Shown here in pieces: positions 7,501 to 9,344 of a stretch of DNA of 9,344 bases. Source of the DNA: JACMRI01 sp043778625 (lineage in GTDB: Bacteria; Bacteroidota; Bacteroidia; UBA4408); contig JAYWFU010000013.1 in assembly GCA_043778625.1 (NCBI GenBank), forward strand, positions 1-9,344, read 5' to 3'. How positions within the stretch are numbered: the first letter of the stretch is position 1; each line of letters opens with the position of its first letter. The notes beneath the pieces are model-generated. The model worked only from the letters and a program-made list of their open reading frames with translations. It was not told the DNA's origin and ran no database searches. Both the position numbers and the translations under genes were made by a program.

Positions 7501-9044
7501 GCACTTGTGTTGATACATTTAAAATAGTAATAAACGCTACCACTACCAATGCGTTAGCCACAACTGGTAGTACTACACCTGCAGTGTGTACTGCTAATAA
7601 TGGTGCGGTAAGTGGGGTTACTTTAAAATATCCTCCTGCTAGTTCGGCTAACATTAACTGGATTAATACGGGCAACAATGCTACGGTATCCAACACCCTT
7701 AATCCTACTGCACTAGCACCAGGTACTTATAAGCTATACGTAACTGACCAGTACGGATGTACCGATTCTACAGTTAAAACAATTACGCAAACGTTTGATA
7801 GCGTTTATGTTAATAAAGGTACAAGCGCACCAACTATATGTACCGCTACTAATGGTAGCATTACAGGTATTACTATTAAAAATCCTACGGCACAAAGTAT
7901 TACTTGGGTTAATACTAGCAACGTAAGTATAGCAAATACATTAAATTTAACCAATGTAGGTACAGGTACTTACAAAATAACGGTAGTAGATGCTTTTGGT
8001 TGCGTAGGTACATTTACGAAAACGGTAAACCTACAAATAGATAGTGTATTTAGTAATAAAGGTATTACATCGTCTGCTATATGTACTGCTGCTAACGGTA
8101 GTATAACAGGTGTTACCATGAATAACATTCCTGCGCAAACTATTGCATGGGTTAATGCTAGCAATATAGTAGTTGGTAATAGTTTGGATTTAGCTCCAAT
8201 AGCTGCAGGAACTTACAAACTTACTGCGGTAGATGCTTTCGGTTGTACTACTACACTAACTAAAACTGTTGGTGTAACTACTGACAATGTCTTTATTAAT
8301 AAAGGAGCTGCCACATTTAGTATATGTGGTAAACCATTTGCCGATATTAATAATATAGTAATTAAAAATTCACCAGCACAAAGCATTGTATGGCATAATC
8401 AAGCTAACCAAGTGTTTACAAATACAGCACCTGTGAGTTTACAAAATGTAAATGCGGGCGTTTACACAGTGATAGTGTTAGATAAGTTTGGCTGTAAAGA
8501 TTCCGTTAAATACAACGTTGTAGATAGTACTTACGCTTATGCTTTGTTTGGTACTAACGTTAAGTCAGGCTTAGAGGCATTACCAGTAAGTTTCACAAAT
8601 ACAGCTACTAATAATATAGGTACAGTATATAATTGGAACTTTGGTGATGGTAATGATAGTGTGGCATACAGTATTGACCACACATTTACTACACATGGTA
8701 CTTACACCGTATTATTAACTGTAACTGATAAGTTTGGCTGTGTAGATACGCAATCAGTTGTGATTAATGTATTTGAGAAATTTGACCCTAGAGTACCTAA
8801 CGTATTTACGCCTAATGGCGATAACAAAAACGATGTGTTTAAAGTATTTGGTAATGGTATTAAATCAATTGAATATAACATATTTGACCGTTGGGGCAAG
8901 CGTGTGTACGAAGGTACTAACATAGCCACAGGCTGGGACGGTAGTGGCCAGCACGACGGAACTTACTACTATGTAATAAAAGTTGCCGCAACTGATAACC
9001 TGCAAACACAAGAGTTAAAAGGATACATACAATTATTAAAATAA
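4524..9044 (+). CDS. Giant surface protein with PKD/Ig-like repeats and T9SS type B (CHU_C) sorting domain
   Basis: A 1506-residue exported protein. The signal peptide is 1-20 (cut VLA before Q21), followed by a charged, probably helical linker (22-78). Residues ~79-232 form the N-terminal domain common in gliding-motility-associated proteins (DCNSAIAVCQNSYSQ..., SVWYRFTT..., DDYDWALYDLT). An Ig-like module with 'NLNEPVLCSSISATDF' covers 236-345 and another Ig-like module ('YTWSTGATTQSI') ~352-420. A PKD-like domain contains WSFGDGG at 491-497. Three ~85-95 residue modules lie at 553-827, two further modules at 828-1007, and four tandem repeats at 1008-1333. A second PKD domain has NWNFGDG at 1370-1376. 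The C-terminus (1424-1506; VPNVFTPNGDNKNDVFKV, FDRWGKRVYEG, GWDG, GTYYYVIK, GYIQLLK) is the CHU_C gliding-motility/T9SS type B sorting domain. Secretion through the type IX system to the cell surface is therefore predicted, with an adhesin-like or structural role inferred. No enzyme domain is visible. No PorP/SprF partner gene follows. A very long hairpin starts 9 bases after the stop. Confidence 0.93.
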   Translation: MKKIITSICIVASTLSSVLAQHNTQLSEQQLRVVLKERKLEYAKDKAEADAKYYAKVVKGNASTQKKLSSLLTTGNEQDCNSAIAVCQNSYSQAQSYTGNGTINDIPAGSSCLGDNEKNSVWYRFTTNNSGVLDFDINPNNTVDDYDWALYDLTGKNCADIASGAVTPIRCNYSATNGSTGLSSSASNPTEGAGGPNQSTTLNTTVGKSYVLIVSNYSSTSSGYQLNFTGTAQAFDNTPPSIASLVSACGATSLQVNLNEPVLCSSISATDFVVTVLGVNYTVSAASGVNCGTATSQILLTVSPNLPTNLTDSIKVKIVLGTDGNTLIDQCGNAMPINTIKSFTNSPSNGNVPLTITPNDTLCSGGEVTITAPPALSYTWSTGATTQSITAIVNSTTTFVVTMPNGVCGNSQGTMKVVTVTSPATIAFTVPTIVCVNQSFVINNTSSVTTCDGNGTEICDDTQFLTGCSIFSSCDPTAATNWSSTLLTNTWSFGDGGVNGYSTAVLPGTHTYSDTGLYTISYIVNVPPAQIFGISITDGCTSEVTHQVRVVETPNAAWSSPGVVCGKSGALYLKPLTVDTTGTFACATCPIGALSNGVFHPDSIQGALPQQFVISYTVVNSTCNDVKFQTIVVNGKDSADFQLPSSVCQSAHKINLDTLVNGTIGGSWAITTLPTANCKIDTAMGISYLNLDSTVFAVGVDTATVQIRYVVGSATDSCGADTAYKSILILRTPNADFVTPDVCQTSNGVFLNPLAVDPTLIYTGIGTNSLWVRAGLVKQVPANSGNYYLLDSAVSGPIFVKHITTNIVGGITCKDSVIKNINVNITPKINAASASITNATCNKINGSITDVQALPIVGPTYTYQWYTGQDTTAPATIIVGASSDSLLTKPVGYYTINVMNGACRAKQTFEIKSVRVPVVSGAPFYYDKLCTSGLGQILPNNVQFLNPPVNYTVTDNMFNDLTGFPLLNQNIMDTNNVKGLQPGTYYVVFSDNSTCVDTFKIVINATTTNALATTGSTTPAVCTANNGAVSGVTLKYPPASSANINWINTGNNATVSNTLNPTALAPGTYKLYVTDQYGCTDSTVKTITQTFDSVYVNKGTSAPTICTATNGSITGITIKNPTAQSITWVNTSNVSIANTLNLTNVGTGTYKITVVDAFGCVGTFTKTVNLQIDSVFSNKGITSSAICTAANGSITGVTMNNIPAQTIAWVNASNIVVGNSLDLAPIAAGTYKLTAVDAFGCTTTLTKTVGVTTDNVFINKGAATFSICGKPFADINNIVIKNSPAQSIVWHNQANQVFTNTAPVSLQNVNAGVYTVIVLDKFGCKDSVKYNVVDSTYAYALFGTNVKSGLEALPVSFTNTATNNIGTVYNWNFGDGNDSVAYSIDHTFTTHGTYTVLLTVTDKFGCVDTQSVVINVFEKFDPRVPNVFTPNGDNKNDVFKVFGNGIKSIEYNIFDRWGKRVYEGTNIATGWDGSGQHDGTYYYVIKVAATDNLQTQELKGYIQLLK
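6180..7004 (+). repeat. Three diverged ~85-95 residue modules inside the giant surface gene
   Basis: Residues ~553-636, 637-731 and 732-827 each begin with a related pattern: TPNAAWSSPGVVC...LYLKPLTVD, KDSADFQLPSSVC...INLDTLVNG and TPNADFVTPDVC...VFLNPLAVD. Each unit starts with 'A(D/A)(F/W)..P..VC' and then a short 'L.PL.V' strand. They are alike in protein but well diverged in DNA, so they look like old duplications of an Ig-like module. Boundaries are approximate. Confidence 0.6.
7545..8522 (+). repeat. Four tandem SprB-like protein repeats (~243-bp unit)
   Basis: Residues 1008-1091, 1092-1172, 1173-1253 and 1254-1333 are tandem units of 84, 81, 81 and 80 residues. Shared landmarks are 'D.V..NKG......IC' at the unit start, 'NG.I.G....', 'AQ.I.WVN....(V)..N.L.L....AGTYK..VVDAFGC' and a closing 'TKTV'. 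The two middle copies are closest to each other. The first has TTG in place of NKG and a PPASSAN insertion; the last has lost the 'TA.NG' stretch but keeps GVYTVIVLDKFGC. DNA is diverged enough that recent slippage is not obvious, yet unit length is strictly kept in the middle copies. Confidence 0.85.
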
Positions 9045-9053
9045 TTAAATTGT

Positions 9054-9122
9054 TTATATCAACTAAAACACTAAAGCCATTGTAATAGTATTACAATGGC
9101 TTTAGTGTTTTAGTTGATATAA
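9054..9122. terminator. Perfect 34-bp inverted repeat, probable (bidirectional) terminator
   Basis: Positions 9054-9087 are the exact reverse complement of 9089-9122 around a single central G (9088), so the RNA could form a hairpin of more than 30 bp with a tiny loop. The core is AAAACACTAAAGCCATTG on the left and CAATGGCTTTAGTGTTTT on the right. It starts 9 bases after the TAA of the giant surface gene, the place expected for a terminator. There is no pure T-run after the full stem, only TTTT within the right arm (9108-9111), matched by AAAA on the left, so termination could work in either direction. Confidence 0.7.
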
Positions 9123-9344
9123 TTCCCCACGGAGAAGTAGCATAAAACGGTACGAATATCCGTTTTTGGTAGCAGGTCTATTTTTGGTTGAAATTTTGGC
9201 GTAATGGACAAAATAGTTGGTGTTTATTTTAAGTGATTGAGCCTCTATATTTTTTAAGTTATTATTTTTATATAATCAAGTAAAACGGATTAGGCACTGC
9301 TGGAGAGCAACCTATTAGGGATAGCCTGATGCCATTCAAATAAA
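9123..9344. other. Intergenic stretch without a convincing gene
   Basis: About 220 AT-rich bases to the window edge, with stops in all plus-strand frames. A short hairpin, AAAACGG at 9144-9150 with CCGTTTT at 9160-9166 and a further T, could be a weak terminator. At 9293-9333 a small three-stem fold can be drawn: GGC/GCC closing, TGCT-GGAG-AGCA, and ATTAGG-GATAG-CCTGAT. On the minus strand a frame is open from the edge down to a stop at 9268-9270 (about 25 codons), too short to call a gene end. Confidence 0.5.

Noticed and set aside
7545..8522. CRISPR-like array
   Set aside because: The period is 243 bp and in frame within a protein gene; the repeats are protein modules, not short direct repeats with spacers.
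9291..9333. Glycine or TPP riboswitch suggested by CTGGAGAG-like and CCTGATG-like words
   Set aside because: The remaining conserved core elements of both families are missing and the spacing does not fit.
9268..9344. End of a minus-strand gene at the right edge (NGIRLSLIGCSPAVPNPFY...)
   Set aside because: Only about 25 codons are visible, and nothing in them is diagnostic; an open frame this short occurs by chance.

Overview
This 9.3 kb window looks like chromosomal DNA of a gliding-type Bacteroidota bacterium (Chitinophagia/Sphingobacteriia-like is a guess). The signs are a very large secreted protein ending in a CHU_C/gliding-motility type (T9SS type B) sorting domain, a GIN-domain (DUF2807) lipoprotein, a secreted 'VGINNTTPDASAVLD' type protein, a WbqC-family protein, a tRNA without an encoded CCA end, AT-rich DNA, and no obvious Shine-Dalgarno sequences before the genes.

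Left edge (1-629): the 3' part of a large serine recombinase gene, apparently broken by an in-frame TAA at 78-80. It runs head-on into a tRNA-Ser(UGA) gene on the minus strand (535-619), and a perfect 14-bp hairpin terminator (492-533) lies between them. The frame continues without a stop through the terminator and antisense through the tRNA. This is the layout expected at the end of an integrated element that targets the 3' end of a tRNA gene, so the DNA left of the window is probably an old genomic island.

Centre (774-9044): five genes on the plus strand with short gaps (10, 30, 1 and 34 bp between chosen stops and starts), possibly one transcription unit. They encode a DUF2807 lipoprotein, an FMN-dependent nitronate monooxygenase/FabK-like enzyme, a secreted protein with a phage tail-collar C-terminus, a WbqC-family protein, and a 1506-residue multi-domain surface protein with PKD/Ig-like modules, two sets of internal repeats and the T9SS sorting domain. 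Three of the five are exported or surface proteins. The nitronate monooxygenase and WbqC are predicted cytoplasmic, with no obvious link to the others.

Right edge (9045-9344): no convincing gene. A perfect 34-bp inverted repeat with a one-base centre (9054-9122) follows the large gene and is probably its terminator. A second, short A/T-flanked hairpin lies at 9144-9167. The last ~45 bases can fold into a small three-stem structure of unknown meaning. No PorP/SprF-like partner gene follows the large surface protein within the window.

I found no CRISPR array, no complete insertion sequence, and nothing I can defend as a wholly new system. The most unusual items are the recombinase/tRNA antisense read-through, the tail-collar/surface-protein hybrid joined to WbqC, and the very long perfect palindrome.
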